From Antilocapra americana (taxonomy: Eukaryota; Chordata; Mammalia; Artiodactyla; Antilocapridae): a stretch of 64,000 nucleotides of DNA. The stretch lies in NCBI GenBank assembly GCA_007570785.1, contig ML664161.1, positions 62,001-126,000 of the forward strand, written 5' to 3'. The position numbers and the translations under genes were made by a program. Below are positions 22,966 to 34,497 of this stretch, piece after piece. The notes under the pieces are model-generated. The model saw nothing but the letters and a program-made list of their open reading frames with translations. It ran no database searches and had not been told where the DNA came from. Each line of letters opens with the position of its first letter. The stretch's first letter is position 1.

Positions 22966-25020
22966 AAATAACTAATTATAGTAAATAACCTAACTATAGC
23001 AACATATTAATTGAAAAATCAACAAATAAGTAGCTTTCAACTTTGCTCTAAATCCTTAAATTTCAAAGTGACAAAAAACTTCCCTCTTAGCTGGATAGAG
23101 CAATTCTGCTGCAGAATTGTAAAACTGAAACATATTTGAGAACTAGGATAAAGCTCATTGCAAGTCTGCATTTGACCTTAATTAGTAATTGAAGTATCAA
23201 AACTGAGTTGTATATATTTTCTTTTATTCTTCTATTTATTTTTCTTCTGTTCTCTTTTATTCTATTTACGTTTTCAATATAAGTTTTTTTTTTTTCCAAG
23301 AGGTTATACTTTTTCCATAGAGTATACTGTAGAAATAATTTTGGAGATATGACTGTGTTAGAATAGAGAAAATGACTTCCTTCAGAAGGAAGTCAGAGGC
23401 TATTAATAGATGCCTCTGACTTCCTTATGAAGTCATCCCTCAAAAGTAACTTAATTTGTGAGATTGCAGCTATCCAAAAAGGCAATAACCTTCTTTCAGT
23501 AACTTACTCCTAAGTTGTGCTCCATCCCCTCTGAGGCCTGGGGAAGATAATTTTACTGTGTATACAATGTCTTGCATCTCACTTTCAATTACTTCACTCC
23601 TCCAGGGAGGTTTGCAAACTTGAACAACATGACTATTAGGTGCCTCGTTGAAATCTGTGGAGGACTGCAGGGACTTTTAATAGTTAAAAGAAGTAGAGAA
23701 AGAAGATTGTGGAATAATGTGCCATTATAAGAAGCCTGAATAGAAAACATACCAATGTGAAGACTCAGAGGATTCAAAAAAAACCAAAAAATGTTGAGAC
23801 TGAAGGTAATTTCTGAAAACACTGGAGAAATTATGTATCAGGAAAAGAGATGTCTGTATTTTAGAATTAGGAGGAAAAGAGTTTTTAAAGTGAGACTTCT
23901 GATTTATTTCACTGATTTTTATCTTTTATTGCTAGGATAAAAAGTAAATGGTAAGGGAACTGCAAATTTTGGGAAGAATGAATTCACATTTACGTGGCAC
24001 CCCATTAAGGCAGTTTCAGGGAAATTTTGTGTAACTTGCTGTTCATCTCCTTTGGATCTGTAAAGTGATATGATTCTTCTTTGAAAACGTATTTGCGAGT
24101 GTAATGTTTTACAGTGTCTTCCTTCGTGTACAGTCTTCTGTGGTTTTGCTCTTTGCCTTACACCATCTTTGCTTTGAAAGAGAAAATACAGCAGGGGCTC
24201 CTTAGAACTGGAAGGGTAAAAATATTGACAAATGGAGAATCTCAGCAAGAATTCTTGCTTTTGGGCAAACTAGGATTTTTATAATATTGTCATGATTTAT
24301 TTGAGTGAGAGAGGAGACTAAAATAGAAGTCTGACTTCAGAAGATATAGAAAAATAAGAAGTAACTGGTATCATTTAGAGTCCAGATGGGAGACATGTGT
24401 CATAATCATTTTTTTTGAATGAGTGGAGTTTAATAAAGGAATTATTTATGAAGATGTGGCTAGGATTAATGGGAAATATCAAGGGTTGATTGCAACCTTA
24501 CCCAGAGCTTTGGCTACCCTTAGGCTTCAGATGCAACTGGAGGAAACAGTCACTGAAGCTAAAGAAGTGCTGTGACTGGAACAGATGCATTGCCTTCCCT
24601 GACAGAAGCTATGGCCTTTGGTAGAAAGACATGGCTAAGCTCTGATGAACCTTCAGGGAAGGAGGATATGGGAATGAATTTTTTCCTGTTCTCCCATCTC
24701 TAGCAAATAACACCCTGCAGTTGAACCAAACTGGAAACCAGAGGGCAAAAGAGCATTTTGGTGAAGTCCCTGGAATTAGTTCCACACGGTGCAGAGTCTA
24801 CTGGTCAACAGCAGTGAGTGCATCTCAAGGGCCCACCGAAAATATCCAGGATATAGAAACTAAATATCTAGAATATACAGCCAGGATATGCAGTTGTCTC
24901 AGAAATATTTTTCCATAATAGATATCTTTACAGACATTGAGAACACAAAGGTGAGAAAGTAGGCACAATCTTTGCTCTCTTCAGAGCTCATATTCTAGTG
25001 CACATTTTTAAGATAATGTA
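22966..25020. other. Unassigned DNA with a foldback and an old repeat-like block
   Basis: No coding feature recognised; frames up to 109 codons (23919-24248 minus) lack motifs. The foldback at 23373-23434 is listed separately. The block at about 24400-24900, with gaaccaaactggaaaccaga then gggcaaaagagcattttgg, resembles a widespread ancient mammalian repeat whose name I cannot give. Confidence 0.35.
23373..23434. repeat. Overlapping inverted repeats (multi-stem foldback)
   Basis: tgacttcctt (23373-23382) pairs with aaggaagtca (23386-23395), a 10-base stem with a 3-base loop. The second arm is also part of aaggaagtcagaggc (23386-23400), which pairs perfectly with gcctctgacttcctt (23412-23426) across an 11-base loop. 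The second helix's right arm can in turn fold with gaagtc at 23429-23434. The stems are mutually exclusive because they share the 23386-23395 arm. Confidence 0.9.
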
Positions 25021-25245
25021 CAGGCTTCCTTGATGGCTCAGACAGTAAAAAATCTGCCTGCCATGCAGGAGACACAGGCTTGATCTTTGGGTTGGGAAGA
25101 TTCCCCGGAGAAGGGAATAGCTGCCCATTCCAGTATTCTTGACTGGAGAATTTTTTCCATAGCCAGAGGAGCCTGGAGGGCTATAGTCCATGTGGTCGTA
25201 AAGAGTCAGATGTGACTGAGTGACTAACAAAACACAACAATACAT
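25021..25245 (+). mobile_element. Bov-tA SINE
   Basis: Complete SINE: aggcttccttgatggctcag, acaggcttgatctttgggtt (mutated B box), gaagattccccggagaaggg, ctatagtccatgtggtcgta, ending gactaacaaaacacaacaa. Confidence 0.95.
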
Positions 25246-26324
25246 CATGGCTATTTATGTGTCTGTGCACACGTGTATCACTGATAGATACATGTGCATG
25301 AAGCTACATCAAATCTTAGAATATATACTCTCCTTTTTTACTTTTTACCCCAAATATTCTTCTGGAGACAGAATAATTCATATTGTCTAGATGCAAATTG
25401 GGAGTATTCTAGCTAGAATATAATTAGGAAATTCATGTTCATTTTGTTTTTATTTAATTTGTTTTATTCTAAGCTTGAAAGCAAAACTTTTGTAATCTAA
25501 AAGAGAAGATACTGAGGGGAGAGGAATTTTCAGATTATGCCATCGCAAGATTGAAAAGCAAAACAGATTATGGAGGCAACTTTACTCTGACCTCTACTGT
25601 CAAGATGAAGATTCTCCAGGGCTCTGAGGGGAACCATGTGGTGATAGGAGCTAATTACTAAAGAGAGGTAGAAGGAGCAGATAAGAGGACTGCTGAGCAC
25701 ATTTTGGCCAGAACCAAGGTTCTACCTTTGGCCAATTCTTTGTTGTTCAAATGAACATGTGACATTCTCTTTGTGTAATACAGAAGTCATTTTTATAGCT
25801 GCTGGACAAGGAGTTTTGTCACTTCACTGGGAGCATGCTGCCTATGGGACCTAATCAGTAACTAGCAGAAAAATAATCTCATTCCCTCTCAACTTTTGCT
25901 TGACACCAATCAACTCTAACCCATGCTAACAGTCCAGAACATTTCTCAGCATCTTCTCAAATTTCTAAAACTTCAGTTGAGATTCTTGAAGTACTCTTAG
26001 AGAAGACAGTACAAGAAAAGTTTTAGCTGGACAGTGCACACAGATATATGAGACAGGTATGTTAGAGGGTATATGTGTTGGTCAAATATCTGCTGATGTT
26101 GGTTACCCTAAAGTTCTGAAATTGCAACCATGCATATAATTCAGTCACTTGAGCTTGTTTGAAATTTTCCTTTTTGATTAGTTGTTATATTATTTTCTTT
26201 ATATGAATATTTTGATATTAACTAAAAATAATAATTATCTAAGTACATATTTTTCAGGATTTATTGAAAACAAATCCTAAAGTTTTCAGTAGCTATATGA
26301 AAAGAGTTTTTTGGAGAGGTCAAG
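25246..26324. other. Unassigned DNA
   Basis: No gene or known repeat recognised. The 25530-25960 part is less AT-rich and could be an old LTR or conserved noncoding sequence. Confidence 0.35.
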
Positions 26325-26400
26325 ACTAAATTCATATTCTGAGTTTGATCACTATTACCTTTGCAAGTTTAAGTAAGTTACTTCACTTTCAGAACTTTCC
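26325..26400 (+). repeat. MIR fragment next to the L1
   Basis: attctgagtttgatcactat, then ttacctttgcaagtttaagt, aagttacttcactttcag follow the forward MIR core. The L1 insertion begins just to the right, after a T-rich stretch, and may have landed in this MIR. Confidence 0.55.
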
Positions 26401-26430
26401 TTTTTTTTCTTTTTTGATGTTTGAGCTCTT

Positions 26431-28430
26431 TACCCATTTTATTTATTTATTTTTTAATTGATGGATAATTGCCTTACAGAATTTTGTTGTTTTCTGTCAA
26501 ATCTCAATATGAATCAGTCATAGGCATACATATATCCCCTCCTTTTTGAAACTCCCTCCCATCTCCCTTCCCATCCCACCCCTCTAGGTTGATACAGAGG
26601 CCCTGTTTGAGTTTCCTGAGCAATACAGCAAATTCCCTATTGGCCATCTATTTTACATATGGCAATGTGTTTCCACATTACTCTTTCCATACAGCTCAAG
26701 CTCTCCTCCCCTTTCCCCATGTCCATAAGTCTATTCTCTATGTTTCTCCATTGCTGCCCTGCAAATAAATTCTTCAGTAACATTTTTTCTAGATTCTGTA
26801 TATATGCATTAGTATATGATATTTATCTTTCTCTTTCTGACTTACTTCACTCTGCATAATAGGCTCTAGGTGTGCCCACAGCATTAGAACTGACTCAAAT
26901 GTATTCCTTTGAATGGCTGAGTAATATTCTATTGTGTATATGTACCACAACTTCTTTATCCATTTATCTGTCGATGGGCACCTGGGTGGGGTCCATGTAC
27001 TAACTATCGTAAATAGTGCTGAAATGAACAATGGGATACATATGTCCTTTTCAATTTTGGTTTCTGCAGGATATATGCCTAGGAGTAGGATTTCTGGGTC
27101 ATATGGTGCTTTTATTCCTAGTTTTTTTAAGGAATCTTCATACCCTCTTCCATTGTGGCTGTTTCAATTTACATTCCCACCAACAGCACAAGAGCATTCT
27201 CTTTTCTCCACACCCTCTCCAGCATTTATTGTTTGTAGACATTTTGATGATGGCCATTCTGACTGGTGTGAGGTGATATCTCATACTAGTTTTGATTTGC
27301 ATTTCTCTAATAATGAATGACATGGAGCATCATTTCATGTGTTTATCAGCCATCTGTATGTCTTCTTTGGAGAAATGTCTGTTTAGGTCTTTTTCTCAAT
27401 GTTTGATTGGGTTGTTTGTTTTCCTGGTATTGAGTTGTATGAGCTGTTTGTATATTTTTGAAATTAATCCTTTGCCAGTTGTTTCATTTACTATTATTTT
27501 GTCCTATTCTGAGGGTTGTCTTTTCACCTTGCTTGTAGTTTCCTTTGCTGTACAAAAAATTTTAAGTTTAATCAGGTCCCACTTATTTACTTTTGTTTTT
27601 ATTTCTGTTACTCTAGGAGGTGGATCATGAAGGATCTTGCTTTGATTTATGTCATCGAGTGTTCTACCTATGTTTCCTCTAAGAGTTCTATAGTTTCTGG
27701 TCTTACATTTAGGTCTTTGATCCATGTTGAGTTTATTTTTGTGTATGGTGTTAGGAAGTGTTCTAATTTTACTCTTTTACATGTAGCTGTCCAATTTTCC
27801 CAGAACTGTTTGTTGAAGAGACTGTCTTTGCCCCATTGTATATTCTTGCCTCCTTTGTCAAAAATAAGGTACCCATAAATGCATGGGTTTATTTCTTGGC
27901 TTTCTGTCTTGCTCCATTGGTCTATGTTTCTGTTTTTGTGCCAATAATATACTGTCTTGATGACTGTAGCTTTGTAACATAATCTGAAGTCAAGAAGGTT
28001 GATTTCTCCAGCTCTGCTCTTCTTTCTCAAGACTGCTTTGGCTACTTGGGTTCTCTTATGTTTCCATATGAATTGTGAAACATTTGTCCTAGTTCTGTGA
28101 AAAATGCCATTGGTAATTTGATAAGGATTGCACTGAATCTGTAGATTGCATTTGGTAGTATAGTCGTTTTCACAATATTGGTTCTTCCTACTCAGGAACA
28201 TGAAAAATCTCTCCATCTGTTTATGCCAGCTTTGGTTTCTTTCATTATTGTCTTATAATTTTGTGTGTACAATTCTTTTGTCTCTTTAGGTAAGTTTATT
28301 CCTAGATATTTATTTGTTGTTGTTGTTGTTGCAATGGTTAATGGGATTGATTACTTAATTTCTGTTTCTGATTTTTCATTGCTAGTATATAGAAATTCAA
28401 GTGATTTCTATGTATTGATTTTTGTATTTT
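26431..28430 (-). mobile_element. Artiodactyl L1 (L1_BT-like), 5'-truncated, 2.0 kb
   Basis: Minus-strand L1 with the 3' UTR at the left (ttttttaattgatggataat, tgaatcagtcataggcatac, ccatcccacccctctaggtt) and the C-terminal part of ORF2 to the right. The 5' end stops at about 28430, so the 5' UTR, ORF1 and the endonuclease and RT domains of ORF2 are missing. ORF2 fragments are readable in several frames, listed separately. A short TTG run lies at 28315-28331. Typical of the many dead L1 copies left by incomplete reverse transcription; no clear target duplication seen. Confidence 0.95.
26789..28216 (-). pseudogene. L1 ORF2 C-terminal region, broken
   Basis: Reading right to left on the minus strand: a 182-codon frame (27668-28216) with the L1 ORF2 C-terminal pattern [20 protein letters not shown], then [20 protein letters not shown]; a frame shift into 27504-27725 ([37 protein letters not shown]); and, further on, 26789-27031 (STDKWIKKLWYIYTIEYYSA). 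These all lie downstream of the RT domain, so no catalytic residues are present. At least two frameshifts plus stops separate the pieces. In an intact element this region contributes to RNA binding; here it is inert. Confidence 0.9.
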
Positions 28431-29987
28431 TAAATTAAGGGTAATAATGACAAAAGGGTGATAATGTTTCCAAAGGATATTAGAAGCATTAACATGTGCA
28501 TGAAAATCTCCTAATCCTGCTCAAATACTGCCCTTCTTCCTTTGTATTTACCATTACCAATTTGGTAATATTGTTTTGAGTTCCATCAGAAAGACTGATA
28601 ATGGTATAATTTTCAGTATTTACCAAGTTTCAGATTGCTGGTAAATGTATTCTGTCATTCTTAAAGACCTCAGCAAGTTAGACATATTATAGCTTGAATG
28701 GAAACAACGTGTCCCCCATATTGTGCTGCTCTTGTCTTGGTTCACATCTTGAAAATAGAAAATATTGCCCACATCCCAATGTGACCATTTTCTCTAAGAT
28801 TCCTTTGAGACACAAACTAAAGATTCCCAGACTCTTTCCACTCATTGTTAGATTAATGATGCTTTTTAACAGGCAGTTTTGAAGAAAGTCAAAGCCTAAA
28901 ATGAAATTTGTGCCTCCTCACCCATGTCTGAATAGGGGAATGTAAATGTAAAATACAGCAAAGAGGACTTCAAATCTAAAATGACTTAAATGGATAAATA
29001 AAAGGGAAAAACACAGAATCTTTGCTTTGTCATTAATTTTCCATCAATATGATAGATAATTTATTCCAAAAAACTTGATTGTGAAACCTAGTTGTACCAT
29101 TATCATGAGAATTGTGACATTAATGATGTAAAAAATTACCTTATAAGTACTGCCATGTAAGGATATTGGTAATTAGTGCTGGAAATGACAATGAAACATT
29201 AAACTCTAAGTTAAATTAAAAGACAAAGCTATGTAATATGTTATTAAATAGTATTGATTTCCTGAAAACTTATGAGGAACTTACTTCAGGTTCTTCAAGA
29301 GGAAATAAATCCCTAACTTGTCCTCCCAGTGCAATATTTCTGAGGGTATTTTTAAATAGCTGAGGCTATCAAATTCATTGTCTTGTATTAAATCTAGATA
29401 AAGAATGCTTATTATTCAGTTAATTATTATTGAGAGGCCTACCTATAGAAGAACTAAGACAGGGAAACAAAAGATGATTATAAATGTAATATGATTAAGA
29501 TATTTAGATAAGAATGTTATTTCAAAGAGTAGAGCTAATAAAGTGAATGTTTAAATTATATGAAAGTAAAAGGGATGAGAGAGCTAATTTTCAGATATTT
29601 AACATACAGTAATTTATACACATATTCATTTATACACACATACTGACACAGGCACACACACTTATACCTATGTATGTAAAGGTGTATCTAAGTAAAATTT
29701 AAATGGTTTAAAGAAAAGTCATTAATTCATTTAGCTCAGCAAAAAGAACAGATAACTAATATGCATCTGGTTTGAATGTACTTTAATCTTGCAAGATGTT
29801 ATCACTAGGACAGGCTGCATGAAGCCTGCACAGGATCTTCCTGCATATTTCTTTGCAATTTACAGTTAATCTATGATTGTGTCAAAAAAATGTTTTCTAA
29901 AATAGGACAATGTTATGCTAATTTTTCTTAATAAAAAGGGTATTTTGAGGGAAATTGTGCTGTAGTTTTTAAGATATGTATGTATGT
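28431..29987. other. AT-rich DNA, no gene recognised
   Basis: No gene or repeat family recognised. An 8-base palindrome with one central base (attaccaatttggtaat) lies at 28553-28569. A CA-rich degenerate tract is at about 29620-29665. Confidence 0.45.
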
Positions 29988-30300
29988 GAAAGTTGCTCAG
30001 TCGTGTCTGACTTTTTGTGACCCCATGGACCATAGAGTTCATGGAGTTTTAGTTCTCTTCTACTAAAATACTGTAGTAGGTAACCTTTCCTTTCTCCAGG
30101 GGATCTTCCCAACCAGGGATTGAACCCAGGTCTCCCGCATTGCGGGCAGATTCTTTACCAGCTGAGCCACAAGGGAAGCCCAAGGGTACTGGAGTGGGTA
30201 GCCTATCCCTTCTCCAGGGTATCTTCTCCATCCAGGAATTGAACCGGGGTCTCCTGAATTGCAGGTGGATTCTGCACTAACTGAGATACCAGAGAAGTCC
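29988..30300 (-). mobile_element. Dimeric Bov-tA SINE
   Basis: Left unit (29988-30181) is a complete minus-strand Bov-tA ending gctgagccacaagggaagcc. It runs directly into a second partial unit (30182-30300): gtactggagtgggtagccta, tctccatccaggaattgaac, ggtctcctgaattgcaggtg, taccagagaagtcc. So two tRNA-related heads, each with a B box, are joined head to tail. Confidence 0.9.
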
Positions 30301-31136
30301 AGTTTTTAAGGTGAGCTGTACTAAATGTGAGTTTAAACTGTGCAAATGATTATAGAAACTAAATTTTACCATAGGATTTAAAGTGGGAAACAAAAGATCA
30401 ATGGGAATTTAAAAATCCCTTCCTCTTCTGTAGAAATTGAAAATCATTTTTATTCATTTACCTGGGATTTATTGTTATATTCATCTAGAATCTTATGTGG
30501 GAAGCAGTGTAGAAAGAAATGAGATTTATTTCTGAAGCCACAGGTGAAACATTTTTTTAGAGAAAATTTAAAATGGGATTATGAATCACTTGTTCAAAGT
30601 TTCCTCTTTGAAAATAAAGTCCATTTTGATCATGTGACAATTAAATGAAAGGTTTCTTTTGACTTCACTAAGCATTTTAATTATAGGTGTGAACTTAAAA
30701 TGCCTCAATACCCTTATCAGAAATTCAGGGCCATAAGAAACTATTCCAAATATTATTTTCATATGCTTTAGCAATATGCAATATTTGTTATGATTAGTTT
30801 ACAAATTGAAACAGTGAAATATCCCTTCAAATGATCTGATAAAGGATATGACATATAACAGAGATATACATTAAAATTATTAAAGAATGTAATATGAAAT
30901 TTAAAAGATAATGAATTGAAGATGCAAGGATTCAACATACTCATTTTCTAAATAAAAATTGACAAACTAAAATCTTGTCAATTCACAAACGCAGGTGTCA
31001 TTATTTGAAGTCAATGTAGTTTGTTCATATAGAGATTGTAAGCCTTGTGAATTAATGATTTTTCAACCTGTATCTGAATGTAGCAGGGCTACCATGATAT
31101 GCTATAAGAAAAACGTAATTATTTCTTTAATAATTT
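30301..31136. other. AT-rich DNA, nothing recognised
   Basis: No coding or repeat signature seen in this stretch. Confidence 0.45.
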
Positions 31137-31292
31137 GGCTTTCCTGGTAGCTCAATCAGTAAAGTGTCTGCCTGCAATGCAGGAGACCCTGATTCAATTT
31201 CTGGGTCAGGAAGATCTGTTGGAGAAGGGATAAGCTACCCACTCCAGTATTTTTGGGCTTCCCTGGTGGCTCAGCTGGTAAAGAATCCACTT
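31137..31292 (+). mobile_element. Bov-tA dimer, second unit truncated
   Basis: First unit from tggctttcctggtagctcaa through caggaagatctgttggagaa to ccactccagtatttttg. The second unit restarts at gggcttccctggtggctcag (31255) but breaks off after ggtaaagaatccac, shortly before the BovB tail at 31317. The gapped end suggests truncation at or near the time the BovB copy arrived. Confidence 0.88.
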
Positions 31293-31316
31293 ACAAATTG
31301 AAATCTGGTAGATTGT

Positions 31317-31731
31317 TCAGTTCAGTTCTGTTCTGTTTAGTCATTCAATTGTGTCCAACTCTTTGTGACCCCAATGGGCTGCATCATGCCGGATTTTTCT
31401 GTCCATCACCAACTCCCAGAGTTTGCTGAAACTCATGTCCATCGAGCTGGTGATACAATCCAACCATCTCATCCTATGTCATCCTCTTCTCATTCTGCCT
31501 TCAATCTTTCCCAGCATCAGGGTCTTTTCTAATGAGACAGTTCTTCCCATCAGGTGGCCAAAGAATTAGAGCTTCAGCATCAGTCCTTCCAATGAATATT
31601 CAGGACTGGTTTCCTTTAGGATTAACTGGTTTGATCTCCTTGCATTCCAAGGGACTCTCAAGGGTCTTCCCCAACACCACAGTTCAAAAGCATCAATTCT
31701 TCAGCTCTCAGCTTTATTTATTGTCCAACTA
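31317..31731 (-). mobile_element. BovB LINE 3' end, short
   Basis: Minus-strand BovB tail (cagttcagttctgttctgtt, ctctttgtgaccccaatggg) running to gtccaactaa at 31731. Only the 3' part and a little of the RT C-terminus remain; no catalytic region. Confidence 0.93.
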
Positions 31732-31775
31732 ATTATTCTGGTTAAAACAGAAATTTCAGCTTATAAATTTGATTG

Positions 31776-33237
31776 TTGTTGTTGTTATTCAATTGCTAAG
31801 TCATCTCTGACTCTGTGATATCATGGGCTGCAACACACCTGGATCCTCTGCCCTCTACTATTGCCTGGAGTTTGCTTAAATTAATGACCATTGAATCTGT
31901 GATGCCATTCAACCATCTTATCCTATATCAACCACTTCTCCTCCTGCCTTCAATCTTTCCCAGCATCAGGGTCTTTTCCAATGACTTGAACCTTTGCATC
32001 ATGTGGCCAAAGTATTGAAGTTTCAGCTTCGGTATCAGTCCTTTCAATGTGTGTTCAGGGTTCCTTTCCCTTAAAGTTGACTGGTTTGATCTCCTTTCTG
32101 TCTAAGGAACTCTCAAGCATCTTCTCCAGCAGCACAATTTGAAAGCATCAATTCTTTGGTGCTCAGTCTTCTTTATGGTCCAGCTATCACATCCGTATGT
32201 TACTACTGGAAAAACCATAGGTTTAACTACATGAACCTTTGTTGGCAAAGTGATGTCTCTGCTTTTTATAACATGCTATCTAAGTTTGCCATAGCTTTTC
32301 TTCAAGGAGCAAGTGTCTTTTAATTTCATGACTGCAGTCACCATACACAGTGATTTTGGAGCCCAAGAAAATAAAATCTGTCACTTCCATTTTTCCCCCT
32401 TCTGTTGTCCATGAAATGAAAGGATCAGATGCCAAGATCATAGTTTTTTTAATGTGAAGTCCCAGCCAACTTTTTCACTCTCCTTTTCACCCTCATCAAG
32501 AGGCTTTTAGTTTGTTTTAGCTTTCTGCCATTAGAATGGTATCATCTGCATATATGAGGTTGTTAATATCTCTCTCAGCAATCTTGATTCCAGCTTGTAA
32601 TTCATTCAGCCTGGTATTTCACATGATGTACTGTGCATAAAAATTAAATAAGCAGGGGATAATATGCATCCTTGATGTACTCCTTTTCTTATTTTGAACC
32701 AGTCACTTGTTCCATGTCCAGTTCTAATTGTTGCTTCTTGACCCACATACATATTTCTCAGGAGATAAGTAAGGAGGTAGTCTGGTATTCCCATATCTTT
32801 AAGAATTTCCCACTGTTTGCTGTGATCCACACAGTCAAAGGCCTTAGTGTAGTCAATGAAGCAAAAGTATATGTTTTTCTGGAACTCCCTTTGCTTTTTC
32901 TATAATCCAGCGGATATTGGCAATTTGATCTCTGGTTCCTCTGCCCTTTCTAAACCCAGCTGGAAATTCTCAGTTCATGTACTACTTAAATCTAGCTTGA
33001 ATGATTTTGAGCATAACCTTGCTAGCATGTGAAAGGAGCATGATTTTACAATAGTTTGAACATTCTTTGTCATTGCCCTTCTTTGAAATTGGAATAAAAA
33101 CTGAACTTTTTCAGTCCTGTAGCTCCTGCTATTTTCCCAATTTGCTGACATATTGAGTGCAGCACTTGAACAGCATCATCCTTTAGAATTTTAATAGCTC
33201 TGCTGGAATTCTGCCTCTCCCACTAGCTTTGTTCGTA
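31776..33237 (-). mobile_element. BovB LINE, 5'-truncated, 11-bp target duplication
   Basis: Second minus-strand copy, from ttgttgttgttattcaattg at the left to the RT N-terminal side at cactagctttgttcgt on the right. A perfect 11-mer, aaatttgattg, flanks it at 31765-31775 and 33238-33248. The RT catalytic box YADD is intact at 32541-32552, and the minus-strand frame 32606-32830 reads the preceding RT block (DHSKQWEILKDMGIPD, GTSDWFKIRKGVHQGCILSP). Stops and shifts elsewhere kill the ORF. Confidence 0.96.
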
Positions 33238-33248
33238 AAATTTGATTG

Positions 33249-33805
33249 AGTCGCTTACACTTTCTCTTGGTTTCTCTGTGGGATTTTCAGTCTACTCTGC
33301 CTTAAAAAGGAACAGAATTTCTGCACATAAATGATATTTGAGCAACTTTGGGAACTTATGTAGACATTAATATGGAAGAAGAGTTGGAAAGAAAAGCAAC
33401 TGAACTGCTAAGATAATTCCTGTCATCTGCAGGGCTCAGAACTGGCTTATGTCTATCAGAAGCCTTCTTTCTGGTCCTGTTGTCTCACTGAAGGCAGAAT
33501 TTTGCATATTCTCTTTGATCAAATTATGCTTCAATGATTTTGGCCAAAGATGGAACATTTTTCTACTGTTCAGAACTTTACTGTTGCATTTGCATCATTA
33601 AATAAATAATCCATGGAGTAATTTCTTTTCCTTTTAATATGAGTTACTTCTGACTTACAGTTTTGGATTTAAAGATCACAATATAAATTTTTCATTTATA
33701 AGATAGTAAAAGTCTATATAGTATCTAGACATAAAAGCCAATTCAGTTCTAGTTTTGTTTTTAAAATACAAAAATTGAAATAAATAGCCATTATAACATA
33801 TTCTA
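33249..33805. other. AT-rich DNA, nothing recognised
   Basis: Single-copy-looking sequence between the BovB copy and the MLT1 LTR. No feature seen. Confidence 0.45.
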
Positions 33806-34427
33806 CTGTCTTAGACTGCTAGGGCTGCCTCCTTAAAAAAAAGTATATATATATATATATAATTTATTTTCTCACAGTTCTGAAGTCTGGCTATATGATA
33901 TCAGGGTGCCAACATGGTCGGTTTCTCATAATGGCTATCTCCCTGCCTCACAGATGGCCACCTTCTCTCTGTGTTCTATATGGTAGAGAAGAAAAGCAAA
34001 CCATCTGGTGTGTTTTTTTATAGTGACACTAAGGCCAGAAGCTTTTTTATGGATGTATTTGAGTTCCTGGGCTACCCTGGTGGCTCAGATGGTAAAGTAT
34101 CTTCCTGAAAGGCAGGAGACCTGGGCTGTATCCTTGGGTCAGGAAGATCCCCTGAAGAAGGGAATGGCTACCTACCTACTCCAGTATTCTTGCCTGGAGA
34201 ATCCCATGGACAGAGAAGCCTGGTGGGCTATAGTCCATAGGGTCCCGAAGAGTTGGATACAACTGAGTGACCAATACACACTAAACAATCACAAAGGCCC
34301 CATGACCCTCCTGATTTTATCAAACCTTAATTGCCTCCCAAATATCCTATCAGCAAATGCGATTTCACTGGGGGTTAGAGCTTTAACATATGAATTTACT
34401 GTGAACATAAATATTCAACCCATAACA
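33806..34427 (-). mobile_element. MLT1 LTR interrupted by a Bov-tA
   Basis: Reversed MLT1: ctgtcttagactgctagggc at the left end, atttattttctcacagttct, atcagggtgccaacatggtc, acagatggccaccttctctc, then after the SINE caaaggccccatgaccctcc, aaaccttaattgcctcccaa, actgggggttagagctttaa, tattcaacccataaca. A TA run at 33843-33860 has grown inside it. MLT1 is a non-coding LTR of the MaLR group. Confidence 0.88.
34068..34288 (+). mobile_element. Bov-tA SINE nested in MLT1
   Basis: Complete SINE: gggctaccctggtggctcag, cctgggctgtatccttgggt, caggaagatcccctgaagaa, gcttgcctggag-type centre, gctatagtccatagggtccc, ending actgagtgaccaatac. Orientation is opposite to the host LTR. The target duplication is not clear, so edges are approximate. 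Confidence 0.93.
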
Positions 34428-34497
34428 TCTACCACAATAGGAATCTTCTGTAGACATATTTTTAACAAAAAATTGAGAGTTTAAAAGACCTGAGAGG

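Noticed and set aside
24988..25248. 86-codon minus-strand open frame
   Set aside because: It is the antisense of a Bov-tA SINE; this family often opens frames of this size on either strand.
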